Shown here: piece after piece, positions 8,582-17,900 of the stretch
Layout of the letters: each line of letters begins with the position of its first letter
Position numbering within the stretch: the stretch's first letter is position 1
Source: JAOSJT01 sp035914695
GTDB lineage: Bacteria > Bacteroidota > Ignavibacteria > SZUA-365
Length of the DNA: 43,294 nucleotides
NCBI GenBank assembly: GCA_035914695.1
Contig: JAMIQH010000175.1
Location: 1 to 43,294 of the forward strand
Direction: 5' to 3'
Translations under genes and position numbers: made by a program
The notes under the pieces: model-generated
What the model was told of the DNA's origin: nothing
The model's input: the letters and a program-made list of their open reading frames with translations, nothing else
The model's database searches: none

Positions 8582-8635
8582 GTTCACGATTTGAGGCATG
8601 TTCATGTAAACGTGAACATGATGCATTACGTGAAC
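8582..8635. promoter_or_regulatory. Second AbiE-type operator copy, downstream of the toxin gene
   Basis: A 54-base dyad with centre 8608.5. Inner dyad at 8598-8619: ATGTTCATGT, AA, ACGTGAACAT (one mismatch). Outer half-sites are GTTCACGA at 8582-8589 and ACGTGAAC at 8628-8635. All four half-sites sit at exactly the offsets seen in the operator over the AbiE promoter (10655-10708). The promoter-equivalent bases are degraded here: TTT instead of TTG, CATG instead of TATG. In this 389-base spacer I see no gene that it would serve. Confidence 0.7.
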
Positions 8636-8717
8636 GCGCGAAATCGCGACGCCGAGTGCGTGCGAGTGCCGCGTGACGGGATGGGCTTGGGTGGAGATGC
8701 GAAGTATCATGGGATAC

Positions 8718-9485
8718 TCAGAGTTTTTCGAGGAATTCCCGCACAAGTTCGTACGCGCGTCGTGCTTGCATCTCGCGAATTTCAGGATCGGTGGAGGCGT
8801 GGAACTCCACTACCTGTTGCGGCCCGAAGGTATTGACGTCGGCAAACTTCCGATGCAAGATGTCGATTGCTTTCACAACGTACTCATCATTCATGCGCTG
8901 CTTCCATTCCTCAGCCAGCACGCCCATCCCTCGCGGAAAATGATCCAAACTGTAACACAAGTCATAGCTATCCTTTGGCTTGTCCCGACCATCGATGGCA
9001 TGCGCTTTCATTACGAGGAAATCCGCTATCGACACCACCCGCATTGTAACGGAATTCTTCACACCGAGCACGTTAGGGCCAGCGAGTTGCACATCCACTG
9101 GACTGTGGAATGCTGAGCGTGCGGAGGGAACCTGAAGAACGCGAAATTCCTCCACAAGTTTCGGCGAATGTTTTTCCAACACCACATCGTCGGGTGCGAG
9201 GAATTCCACTTCCACTATGATGGGCGTATCGCCATCCCCGAGATCCACTTCCGCGACAAGTTGAAACGGCTTCGCACCTGCTTGGTAGCGCCCGGTACCC
9301 AACAGCAGATGCAGCAACTCCGCGTAGCGGCCCTCTCGCAGACGGTCGGCATCGAGCGCGAGGTCCACATCCAAGCTGCCGACATGAGTTTCGCTGGCAT
9401 CGCGCAGCAACAGGTCGGGTGTCCAGCCACCGACCAGCACGAGGCAGTCCGCGAACGAAGCGAGTATTTGTCCGAGATCGATCAA
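8718..9485 (-). CDS. AbiEii-like nucleotidyltransferase toxin (type IV TA), N-terminus in doubt
   Basis: Predicted toxin of the AbiE type, a DNA polymerase beta-like nucleotidyltransferase. Numbering from the TTG at 9485, VLVGGWTPDLLL holds the G-G-W loop (19-21) and SLDVDLALD gives metal-binding D39 and D41; EVEFL near residue 94 can supply the third carboxylate. The reading frame upstream of the TTG still looks coding (EDYSPRQTDAAHRV, the usual first helix), back to a TAG at 9528-9530. Seven codons before that lies an in-frame ATG at 9551 that overlaps the antitoxin stop as ATGA, the normal coupling for this pair. So the gene is either translated from a poor internal TTG, read through, or inactivated. 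AGGAGG at 9529-9524 has no start codon at proper spacing. Confidence 0.8.
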   Translation of the reverse strand: MIDLGQILASFADCLVLVGGWTPDLLLRDASETHVGSLDVDLALDADRLREGRYAELLHLLLGTGRYQAGAKPFQLVAEVDLGDGDTPIIVEVEFLAPDDVVLEKHSPKLVEEFRVLQVPSARSAFHSPVDVQLAGPNVLGVKNSVTMRVVSIADFLVMKAHAIDGRDKPKDSYDLCYSLDHFPRGMGVLAEEWKQRMNDEYVVKAIDILHRKFADVNTFGPQQVVEFHASTDPEIREMQARRAYELVREFLEKL

Positions 9486-9547
9486 GACACGATGTGCCGC
9501 ATCCGTCTGCCTCGGGCTGTAATCCTCCTAGTTTCTCGCTTCCGTTG

Positions 9548-10660
9548 TCATAATTGTATACCCCGTTTGCGCCACTCCACTTCGAGGCGTTGATGCAGCA
9601 ACGCTTCGGCGGCTTCTTCGCCGCGCCCGGCGCTGTGATACAGGTCCACGTAAGTCTGGACGTCGTTTGTACAGGGCATTCTGTCGGCGCTCCTATCGGT
9701 GAGATAAAAGACGCCCTCGTCATTCGGGAGGAGCAACACAAGATTCCCGCCCGAGTCGACGGGTTTTGCTTCGACCTTTCTTTCGAAAAGCGACAGATCC
9801 TGCTCTCGCACATAGAGCCAGGTTTTTGCCTGTCGTACATGGGGCGCTTGCAAATCAGCCGCCGAGAATCCGGCGTATGCAGCGAAGCCACCCGTACCGA
9901 GCGCGAACGCGGCGAGTGCATCGCGGAGTTTTACGCCTTGCAACAGCGTGAAATAGTCCATGCGTTGGTGCTTGTCGAAGCGATACGCATTGCGCCAAGC
10001 GAACAGCAAGGTACGTGGGTCGGGCACGAAGATTCCCCCATCTTTTCCCGCAACGATCAAGGCCTCTTCTCGCAAATGGCGCACAACCTTGTTGACAAGG
10101 CCGAGACTCACTGCGGGATGGATGTGCGACTGGAGTTCCCGTTGTGTCCAGCTCCGACCTGTGTTTGCGGTGTGCAGGAGCACGCGGAGCACACGGCCCG
10201 CTTCGGATGTCCCGAGATTCGCCCCGGATCGTGGACGAGTCCATTCTGCCTTGTTGCCCGTACGTTCGAGACGAAGCAGGCCGGGTACATCGAGGTGACA
10301 ATTCCCGGCGAGGTCGTACCAGCTCCAGCCGTGCTGCAGACAGAGTTCCGCCATGCGAGGCGACACCCAGGGCAGCGCCAGTAGCGGCAGCACGAGAGCG
10401 GGTTTACCAGGCGGCGAAAAGGACCGTTCCGCCAAGCTCAGGAACACCGAGGGCCGCATTTCCTTTTTACACGCGACGCACAGCGCCGCCTTCCCGCCGT
10501 GCGGCAGAGGCAGTTCCATGAACAGATCATAGCCCGTAGACTTCGCGGTGGACCGCTTGATCTTGCCGCCACGCAGCCACGACACCGCAGCCAGTTGCGC
10601 TTCCAGCGCCCGGGCGAAGGCCTCCGTCGTTACCGTGTGTGCATGCGTTACCGTGTTCAT
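9548..10660 (-). CDS. AbiEi-like antitoxin / transcriptional regulator (type IV TA)
   Basis: 370-aa antitoxin and autoregulator partner of the AbiEii-like gene. The N-terminal half (YDLFMEL...ALCVACKKEMRPS, then GWSWYDLAGNCHLDVPG) matches the AbiEi_2-type nuclease-fold-like domain. A winged helix follows at about 152-205 (SEAGRVLRVLL...WTQRELQSHI...LVNKVVRHLREEALI). The C-terminus has the typical TNDVQTYVDLYHSAGRGEEA signature of AbiEi proteins. The ATG start at 10660 lies inside the outermost half-site of its operator and has no ribosome-binding site. The stop overlaps the ATG of the toxin frame by three bases. In characterised AbiE systems AbiEi represses its own operon through inverted repeats, and the operator here fits that. 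Confidence 0.85.
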   Translation of the reverse strand: MNTVTHAHTVTTEAFARALEAQLAAVSWLRGGKIKRSTAKSTGYDLFMELPLPHGGKAALCVACKKEMRPSVFLSLAERSFSPPGKPALVLPLLALPWVSPRMAELCLQHGWSWYDLAGNCHLDVPGLLRLERTGNKAEWTRPRSGANLGTSEAGRVLRVLLHTANTGRSWTQRELQSHIHPAVSLGLVNKVVRHLREEALIVAGKDGGIFVPDPRTLLFAWRNAYRFDKHQRMDYFTLLQGVKLRDALAAFALGTGGFAAYAGFSAADLQAPHVRQAKTWLYVREQDLSLFERKVEAKPVDSGGNLVLLLPNDEGVFYLTDRSADRMPCTNDVQTYVDLYHSAGRGEEAAEALLHQRLEVEWRKRGIQL

Positions 10661-10708
10661 GATTTATTCTATGTTCACGTTTACGTGAACATACCATATT
10701 TCATGAAC
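10655..10708. promoter_or_regulatory. AbiE operator: symmetric four-half-site dyad
   Basis: Inner perfect dyad at 10671-10692: ATGTTCACGT, TT, ACGTGAACAT. Outer half-sites GTTCATGA at 10655-10662 and TCATGAAC at 10701-10708 are placed symmetrically about 10681.5, each eight bases from the inner dyad. The inner dyad overlaps the -10 box and the left outer site overlaps the antitoxin start codon, so binding would block transcription and initiation. Confidence 0.75.
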
Positions 10709-10716
10709 AGGCGCAA
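10687..10716 (-). promoter_or_regulatory. Promoter of the AbiE operon
   Basis: Minus strand: TTG at 10716-10714, 20 bases, TATGTTC at 10693-10687. Same spacing as the lexA promoter. The -10 box is inside the operator dyad. A start near 10680 leaves a leader of about 20 bases. Confidence 0.55.
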
Positions 10717-10946
10717 GCGTGGAATGCGAGCGGGTGCACCAGAGTGGCTGGCGAGGCGGTTCACTGCCATGGGTGGAGCGACGGCGGGATGGATTTGCTT
10801 GGCGGAATGCTGGCTCATAGCAGCGCCTTGACTAACGGGTCGGGGTGATCCAATGCAACGTTTCGATCTCCGAGTTGCTGGATTGAATGGCAGTGCTGCT
10901 CCCGAGCAGTACACATCCGCAACGACATCGCGGCCGGAGCTGGGGC

Positions 10947-11504
10947 TCAGCTCTTTCTCAATACCGCCGTTTTGCTGAACAACAGATGCGGTCCCTCGCT
11001 ATCCATAAAGCCGTTGTCTCTGGCCATGTCGATGGTGCGATTGAATGCCGAAGTTGATACATGGAAGGGTGGTTCGGCGATGAGAATGTTGCCGCCGGGC
11101 CGCAGTATGGTTGCCAGCTCGGCGAAGAAATCCGCTTTGTTCCGAACCTCGTGCACCATGTAAAACAACAGGATGAAATCCACGGGTTCAGATACGCCGA
11201 TGCGATTCACCTCGCACTTATGCAGTGTGATTCGTTCCTCGAGTGCCGTCCCCGAAATTTTGTCCCGAATGTTATCCAGCATGCCTTGCTGCACATCACA
11301 TGCGAAAACGCGGCCTGTCGCACCCACCATCCGCGCCATTTCCATGGAAAAAAAACCTGGACCACATCCTACGTCCACAACGGTCATCCCTTCCTCGATA
11401 AAGGGCCGCAGGATTTTCCGCGGGTTTTGCAACAATCTGCGGAGTCCATTATCCAGACTGCCCGCCCGCTCCACCGGACAGACGCGAGAAGCACTTTGGC
11501 TCAC
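10947..11504 (-). CDS. Class I SAM-dependent methyltransferase
   Basis: Predicted cytoplasmic methyltransferase of about 185 aa. Motif I is VVDVGCGPGFF, followed by the acidic ribose-binding strand VFACDVQQGML, then EPVDFILLFYMVHEV (motif IV region) and LRPGGNILIAEPPFHVS. The N-terminal CPVERAGSLDNGLRRLLQNP followed by RKILRPFIEEG is typical of small UbiE/COQ5-like enzymes of unknown substrate. I prefer the GTG at 11504, which has GGAGG eight bases upstream; an ATG at 11519 in the same frame lacks a site. It is a single gene at the right end of the accessory block. The substrate cannot be inferred from context. Confidence 0.85.
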   Translation of the reverse strand: MSQSASRVCPVERAGSLDNGLRRLLQNPRKILRPFIEEGMTVVDVGCGPGFFSMEMARMVGATGRVFACDVQQGMLDNIRDKISGTALEERITLHKCEVNRIGVSEPVDFILLFYMVHEVRNKADFFAELATILRPGGNILIAEPPFHVSTSAFNRTIDMARDNGFMDSEGPHLLFSKTAVLRKS

Positions 11505-11519
11505 GGTTGTTTCCTCCAT

Positions 11520-11825
11520 TTCAAGGCAAGATCACACATCAGTTGAGAACGGTACTCCGGACCGGGCGTTGGCGGATGGCTCATGATTCACATGGTTCCA
11601 GCAGGCAACGATTGAGCGTCGACGCTATTTGCTTCCGATACGCGTTTCACCGGCGTCAAGGTATTCCGAGTCGTAGCTACGAATCTATGGAATCACTGCG
11701 AGGATATCAATTCACGTGTGTGAGGACGACAGAATGTAGGACAGGCATTTCCACAATCCGCCTTCCCACCACCTCGCTGCACCCCTTCGCGCCGGGGCAG
11801 ATAGCCACCGTCACCTGATCGACCG
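11520..11825. other. Spacer with no recognised feature
   Basis: About 300 bases between the 3' end of dnaE and the methyltransferase start, both on the minus strand. No convincing frame, hairpin with T-run or promoter matching the window consensus was seen. Confidence 0.4.
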
Positions 11826-14800
11826 CTACTGCTTCACCAGCAAGGTGACACGGTCGGCGACGAGGTTGAGGACGTCGTATTCGCGGACGACTTTGCCGTG
11901 AATGACGAAGGGCCCGGCGCTGCGAAGGAGATGGGCGTGCTCGTCGAAGCAGCGCGGAAACAACACCACGTCGATGCGGCCGACGGCATCGTCGAGATTG
12001 ATGAACATCATGCGCTCGCCTTTCTTCGTGCGGGTGAGCTTGGCGGCGATCATCCAACCGCCCACGTGCACGCGGCGCCCCACGTAGCGCTCGAGGTCCG
12101 TGGACTTGATGGTGTGCCGCAACTCGGCTTCGTAATGCGTGAGTACATGCGTGCTCACGGTGTAGGTGAAGCTCTCGAGTTCGATGCGCGCGATTTGCGC
12201 GGGTGTGTAGTCCTCGAGCTGGGCCAGTTCGCCATCGAAACTGGCGAATTCGAGCTGCAAAGGACGCGTGCCTCCGTCGTTGCGGTAGCGGTTGCGATGC
12301 AACTTGGCGCGCACCATGAGCGCGGAGCGCTTCTCGCCGAAACAGTCGCAGGCGCCGCAGCGGATGAGGATGGCGAGATCCTCGTGCGTGACGCCGGAAC
12401 GCGCGAGCAGGTCGTCAAAGGACTGATATATCCCGTTCTCGCGGCGCTCGCGCAGCAGGGCGTCGCGGCTCTCGGCGCGGAATTCCTTCACGTGCAGAAA
12501 ACCGAGTTGAATGCTGCGGTCGTTGGGGCAGGTGTGCATTTCCTCGCTGGCGTTGACACTCGGCAGCAGCACGCCGATACCCAGGCGCCGCGCCTCCTGT
12601 ATGTACACCTCGGGCCGATAGTAGCCGCCCTGATTGTTGAGCACGGCGCAGAGAAACAGCGCGGGATAGTGCGCCTTGAGCCAGGCCTCCTGAAAGGACA
12701 GCACGGCGTAGGAGGCGGAATGCGCCTTACAAAACGAGTAGCCCGCGAAGGACTCCATCTGTCGCCAGATTTCCCCGGTCACCTCCTCGGCGATGCCCTG
12801 CCGCACGCAGCCCTGAAAAAACGTTTCCTTGAGCGCGCGCATGGCTTCCTTTGAGCGCATTTTCCCCGACATGGCGCGGCGCAGCAAATCGGCTTCGCCC
12901 AGCCGCAGCTTGCCAATGAAATGCGCCACCTTGATAACATCCTCCTGATACACCATCACGCCGTAGGTGGTCTTGAGCAATTCGGCCATCATCGGATGTG
13001 GCGGGCGGATTTTCGAAGGATCGTGATGCCGTTCGATGAAGGCCTGCATCATGCCGGATTGCGCCACGCCGGGACGAATGATGGAGCTGGCGGCGGTGAG
13101 CATTTCGAAGGTGTCGGTGCGCAATTTGCGCAACAATTGTATCATGGCGGGCGACTCCACGTAGAAGCAGCCCACGGTTTCGCCCCTGCGCATGATGTCG
13201 CGGGTTTTCGCATCGGCGCAGGCGATCTTGTAATCCAGAATGGGCGGCAGCGTGCCCGAGCGGCGCTTCACTTCGAGCATGGTGTCTTCGAAGGTGCCGA
13301 GTCCGCGCGTGGAGAGAATGTCGAGTTTTTCGAGACGCCAATCCTCCATCGAGTACATGTCCTGCTGCGTGATGCGCACGCCTTTGGGCGAGGTTTGCGT
13401 GGCGGTGTAGCGCACCATGGGTTCGGGCGCCAGTATCACTCCACCCGCGTGAATGCCGTAGTGATTCGGCATGTCGATGAGCGCGCGCGCGTAGCGCGAC
13501 CATTCCTTGCCGTAAGGAGAGGATAGAATGCCTTCGAGTTGCCGGCGTACGGGACTGCGCTCGTCGGTGAGTTCGCGCATGGAGCCGTAGGACGGCAGCA
13601 TGCTCGTAACCTGCTTGATTTCGGCGGCGCTGAAGCCGAGCACTTTACCGCTCTCGCGCAACGCGCCGCGTGGATTGAACGTGGCGATGGTGCAAATCAT
13701 TGCTGTACGGTCGCTGCCGTACTTGGCGAGCACGTAGTCGATGACTTCGTCGCGATTGCGCCAGGAGAAATCGATGTCGAAATCCGGAGGCGAGCGCCGC
13801 TCGGGATTGAGGAAGCGTTCGAAAAACAGATCCAATTCGATGGGATCCACATTGGTGATGTGCAGACAGTAGGCCACGATGCTGTTGGCTCCACTGCCCC
13901 GCCCCACGTAGGGAATGTTGCGCGAACGCGCGTAGCGCACGAGATCGCGCGCCACGAGGAAATAATCGAGAAAGCCCAGTTGTGCGATGATGTCCAGTTC
14001 CTTCTCCACGCGCTCCCAGGCCAGTGGATTACCGTCGGGGTAACGCAGACGATACCCCTCACGCGCCAGCGAACGCACCTGTCCGAGCTTGGCGCCATCC
14101 GGAAGATCCGTGAAGCTGGTGAACTTGCTGTGTGTGGTATCGAAGCGCACATCGCAGGCATCGAGTAGGCGTCGTCGCTCGTGCAACGCTTCGGGCACAT
14201 CGCGGAACCAGCGCGCGAACTCCTCCTCGCCGATGAAGCAGGCGGTGCCGGGAGCCAGTTCCGACTGCGTGATGGTGCCGAGGGTTTCGTTGCGGGCCAC
14301 GGCGCGCAGCAACGTGTGCAGTTGCAGGCCCTGGGGTTCGCCGAAGTACACATCATTACTCGCCACGGCGGCGATGCCGAATTCCTCGGCCACGGTGAGC
14401 AGCGACGGCCACTGCGTTTCGTGGGCCTTGATCAATTCCGCGCGCAATACGCAACGCGCGTCGCCGTGCAGTCGGCGCAGGAGATCCGCATGCGGGACGA
14501 GAAGGATGACCTCGGAGCCAAGGTGCCGTACGATGATATCGGCGAGCAACTCCTCACGCGGAGTGTCCGCGGTGTCGTGGTCGCGCTCATCGTTGTCGCT
14601 TTCGTCGTTGCTGATGCGCGCGGCGGGGGCGTGCACCAGCAGTTCGGTGAGGGCCGCGCAAATGTCGCGATAGCCATCCCAGCTTTGCGCGAGCGCGGCG
14701 ACGCGCTGCGCACCCAGGCGCAATTCGGCACCGGGCACCGCCTTGATGCCCGCCGCGCGGCAGGCCACGGCGAATTCCATGATGCCGGACACATTGTTCG

Positions 14801-14912
14801 TGTCGGTGAGGGCAATACTCTCGTAGCCCCGTTTCCCCGCGTACTCCACGATCCGTTGAATGGACAGTGTTCCGGCAAGGAAGGAGTAATGACTGTGAAG
14901 ATGCAGATGCAC
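11826..14912 (-). CDS. dnaE: DNA polymerase III alpha subunit, short (error-prone-like) form
   Basis: C-family replicative-type polymerase of 1028 aa, clearly shorter than the main DnaE of most bacteria and lacking the C-terminal tau-binding region. Domain order: PHP (HLHLHSHYSFLAG at the start), catalytic palm with PDFDIDF (D379 and D381 correspond to E. coli D401 and D403), fingers, a helix-hairpin-helix around FDDLLARSGVTHEDLAILIRC, and a C-terminal OB fold (VGRRVHVGGWMIAAKLTRTK...INLDDAVGRIDVV). In the second PHP motif, ALTDTNNVSG has Thr38 where metal-binding PHP domains carry His, so PHP nuclease activity is doubtful. The start is GTG at 14912; TGA two codons upstream excludes a longer form. 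It lies 28 bases after the C25 peptidase gene, and lexA lies farther upstream on the same strand, which suggests a damage-inducible translesion role. Confidence 0.85.
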   Translation of the reverse strand: MHLHLHSHYSFLAGTLSIQRIVEYAGKRGYESIALTDTNNVSGIMEFAVACRAAGIKAVPGAELRLGAQRVAALAQSWDGYRDICAALTELLVHAPAARISNDESDNDERDHDTADTPREELLADIIVRHLGSEVILLVPHADLLRRLHGDARCVLRAELIKAHETQWPSLLTVAEEFGIAAVASNDVYFGEPQGLQLHTLLRAVARNETLGTITQSELAPGTACFIGEEEFARWFRDVPEALHERRRLLDACDVRFDTTHSKFTSFTDLPDGAKLGQVRSLAREGYRLRYPDGNPLAWERVEKELDIIAQLGFLDYFLVARDLVRYARSRNIPYVGRGSGANSIVAYCLHITNVDPIELDLFFERFLNPERRSPPDFDIDFSWRNRDEVIDYVLAKYGSDRTAMICTIATFNPRGALRESGKVLGFSAAEIKQVTSMLPSYGSMRELTDERSPVRRQLEGILSSPYGKEWSRYARALIDMPNHYGIHAGGVILAPEPMVRYTATQTSPKGVRITQQDMYSMEDWRLEKLDILSTRGLGTFEDTMLEVKRRSGTLPPILDYKIACADAKTRDIMRRGETVGCFYVESPAMIQLLRKLRTDTFEMLTAASSIIRPGVAQSGMMQAFIERHHDPSKIRPPHPMMAELLKTTYGVMVYQEDVIKVAHFIGKLRLGEADLLRRAMSGKMRSKEAMRALKETFFQGCVRQGIAEEVTGEIWRQMESFAGYSFCKAHSASYAVLSFQEAWLKAHYPALFLCAVLNNQGGYYRPEVYIQEARRLGIGVLLPSVNASEEMHTCPNDRSIQLGFLHVKEFRAESRDALLRERRENGIYQSFDDLLARSGVTHEDLAILIRCGACDCFGEKRSALMVRAKLHRNRYRNDGGTRPLQLEFASFDGELAQLEDYTPAQIARIELESFTYTVSTHVLTHYEAELRHTIKSTDLERYVGRRVHVGGWMIAAKLTRTKKGERMMFINLDDAVGRIDVVLFPRCFDEHAHLLRSAGPFVIHGKVVREYDVLNLVADRVTLLVKQ

Positions 14913-14940
14913 GGCTCAGAGGCCGCGGCGATCCTGCGGA

Positions 14941-17900
14941 TTAGCGCATGACAGCCATGCGGCCGATTTCCTCTGCTGTGGTATCGTTGAATTTGGAAAT
15001 GACTTTGTAAAAATACACGCCATTGGCGGGCAGGTCGCCGTCTTCGTCGCGTCCATCCCATTTCAGGGAATTGAAACCGATGCGCGTGGCCGAACCCGGA
15101 TAGTTGAGCGTGCGGATCAACCGCCCCGCGACGGTGAAAATCTTCACCTGCACCTCGTCGGGCGGAGTCGAGCCCGTGAGGATGAAGGTGAAATCCGTTG
15201 CGCCCACAATGGGATTGGGATAATTGTACAACTGCGTGATGCGATTGGCCGTGGTGACACGCACCAGCACCTCGAGATCCTCGACGAAGGCCAACTGATC
15301 GTTGCCGTCGCGTGCGTTGAACCCGAAGTAGTACTCGCCATCCGCAAGCTGCGGCTGGAAGCGGAGCATCGCCGGTGTGTTGCCCACCGACGGCGTGAAG
15401 CTGGCTTTCACGCTGTCGAGATCCAGCGCGTCGCCGTCGATGGTGACGCGGAAGCCCTCGCGCGAAGTGAGCGGGAACGCTGGCGGTGTGCGCAGCGTCA
15501 AGACGATCTCGGGATTCGCACGAATATAATCGCCAAACACCGGCATGTAGCCATCAAAGGCGATATCGAGCTGCGATTTGGTGGTGTCGGCCTTGACGAA
15601 CATCGAGGTGAAATACGAGTTGTTGTCTTCGTGCTGCTCCAGGATGCCCTGCTCGCGATCCACGAACACCCGGACCTGATAAGGACCCGTGAGCGCGTTG
15701 GTATTGAAGGTCACGCTGGAATCGAACCACGCGCCAGCGGCGATGCGCGGGATGGTGAAGGATGCGGCGGGACGCGGAATGTTGTCCGACCCGACCAACT
15801 CCACCTGTACGGGAACCATGGCCGCGTCGGCCTCGCCCGCGTTGATGATGCCGATGCGAACCTCGCCCGGGCTGCCCTGCACCACGGTATCGCGCTGCAC
15901 GACCACCGACTGGTAGTTCAGCGCGAGTTCGGCCGGTTGCGTGTATTTCACGCCCCAGGCATCGAGCACCGGAACAGCGGATTCAGCGGGATACAGCGTG
16001 GCGCCGAGGCGGATGTAGGGATACTGCTTCGCGTCGATGCCGGCGAGACTCAGCGACCCGGTATTGGCAGCCGCGATCAATGGCACTTCGATGCCCGCAG
16101 TATCGATGCCGCTAACCTGCACGCGGATATCCGTGCTGGCCACATCGCTGCGCTGCAGCATGACTTCGCCCCAGGCGGCCGCGGGACCGATGACCGGACT
16201 GCTGATGGTGCCTGTGTCGGGAATAACCGAAAAGTTTTTCTTGATGAGCACATAGCCCTCGCCAGCGCGGTAAAAGCCCTCCGGCACGGAACCCGCCGCC
16301 GCGCCCTTGTGCCCGATGATGGCCCAACTGCTGCGATTGGCGATGCGCACACTGTCGATGAGCACACTGCCGATAGACTTCATCGCCGCGCGGAACACAT
16401 TGCTGCCCGCTTGCGGTTCGTCCGCCGTGGTGACCACCACAACTTCACCGGCTTGCACGCCCTCGATCCACACACGTATGGAGTCGCGATCCGTTGCAAC
16501 ACCCCAGTTGTCGAATTGCGCGAAGCGCTTGAGCTTCATGCTGAGACTGTCGAACACCGCGATGGCGTAGCCGCGGAAAAAGGTGCTCTTCAGAATATTG
16601 ATGCCATTGAGACGTATCGCTCCGAATTTTGCCGGGAAGCCCGCGGACTCGGCTTCAATTTCCAACTCCGTCGGCAACAAGGTGACCGCGCCATTGTACA
16701 CGCGGGCGTCCTCGAGCACCGCATGCGAGAAATCGGCCGAGTCGGCCTGCACCACATCGGCATCGAGGGCGAGCGAGCGGCGATAGGGGCCGACGTATTC
16801 GGTGGCGCCACCGTCCAAACGCGCGCGCCAATACCAAGACGAGCCCGTGGGATCGGACGGGAACGGGATGCTGGTCTGGGTTATGCCATACGGCGCGGTA
16901 ATGCTGCGCGGTGTGGCGAACGCCGTGGTGGAATCGACTTCCAGAATGGCGGTACTCACATTGCCCGTACCGAACACGGGATTGAGAATGCGCACGGAAT
17001 CGCGTCGTCCGCTGCTCCGGTCCAGACGCTCGTTGACCACATTGAGATAGGTACTCAGCACATCGACGGTGATGAGCGCCTCGTTGTCATTTTCGTAGAT
17101 CTCCTCCACTGTCTGTGCTTCGTCGAGCAGTACGCGCAGGGATGCGCGCCCCGCCTTTTTCGGTGCGGCGAGGGTGACAAACAGCGTGTCGTAAATGGCC
17201 GGCATGCCAATACGCAGCGAGAGGGATTGCAGTGCCTGTGCGCCGAAGGTGGCATCGATGCGCACATCAAGGGAATCCTGCGTCTGCAAGCCGTAATTCC
17301 CCACGATCACGCGATAGGTCACCGAATCCATCACATCGGTGATAATCTCCTGCTCCGGCCGAATCCATGCGGATCGAATCCGCGGATTCGGGAGTTTCGG
17401 CAGGGCCATGGCCACGATGGGATCGCCCACGAGCAGATTGGTGAGCGTGGACACGGTGTTGACGAGATGGGTGCCGTACTGGTCCTGCAGCTTGAATTTC
17501 GATTTCACCAGGGCGTCGCCCACGGAGGGAGCGCGGTCATTGATCAACGCACCGAAATACAGGAAAGGCAGAATGGACGTGGTGGATTCGAAGCCCGCCG
17601 AGGCGTTGCCGATATAGCCGATGAATTGACTGCCCTCGGGCACCACCGCCGCTTCGGAGAAGGAGACGATGTCCGGCTCGGCGAAGCGTCCCGTGGAGCA
17701 TCCGAAATCGGTGACCAGTGAACCGCGGCCGGCGGCGTTCTCGATTTGCGTAGGTGAGGAAATCGAGTTGTCCCAAGTGGCGGTGCCGCTATGTCCCACA
17801 TAGGAGATAAAGACGCCACCCTCCTGTATGCGTTGCTTCACCCAGGCGTCGGTGTATGGTCCGAAGTCGCTCTGTGGATCCAGGTTCTTGAAGAAATGCG

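Noticed and set aside
8540..8746. Small minus-strand gene started from the distal AbiE operator
   Set aside because: The 68-residue frame simply translates the dyad and has no hydrophobic pattern, domain or ribosome-binding site; the promoter-equivalent bases are degraded.
15631..17721. 696-aa open frame antisense to the C25 peptidase gene
   Set aside because: Rich in His, Arg, Gly and Ala with no domain, typical of the antisense shadow of a GC-rich gene; the peptidase on the other strand has full catalytic motifs.
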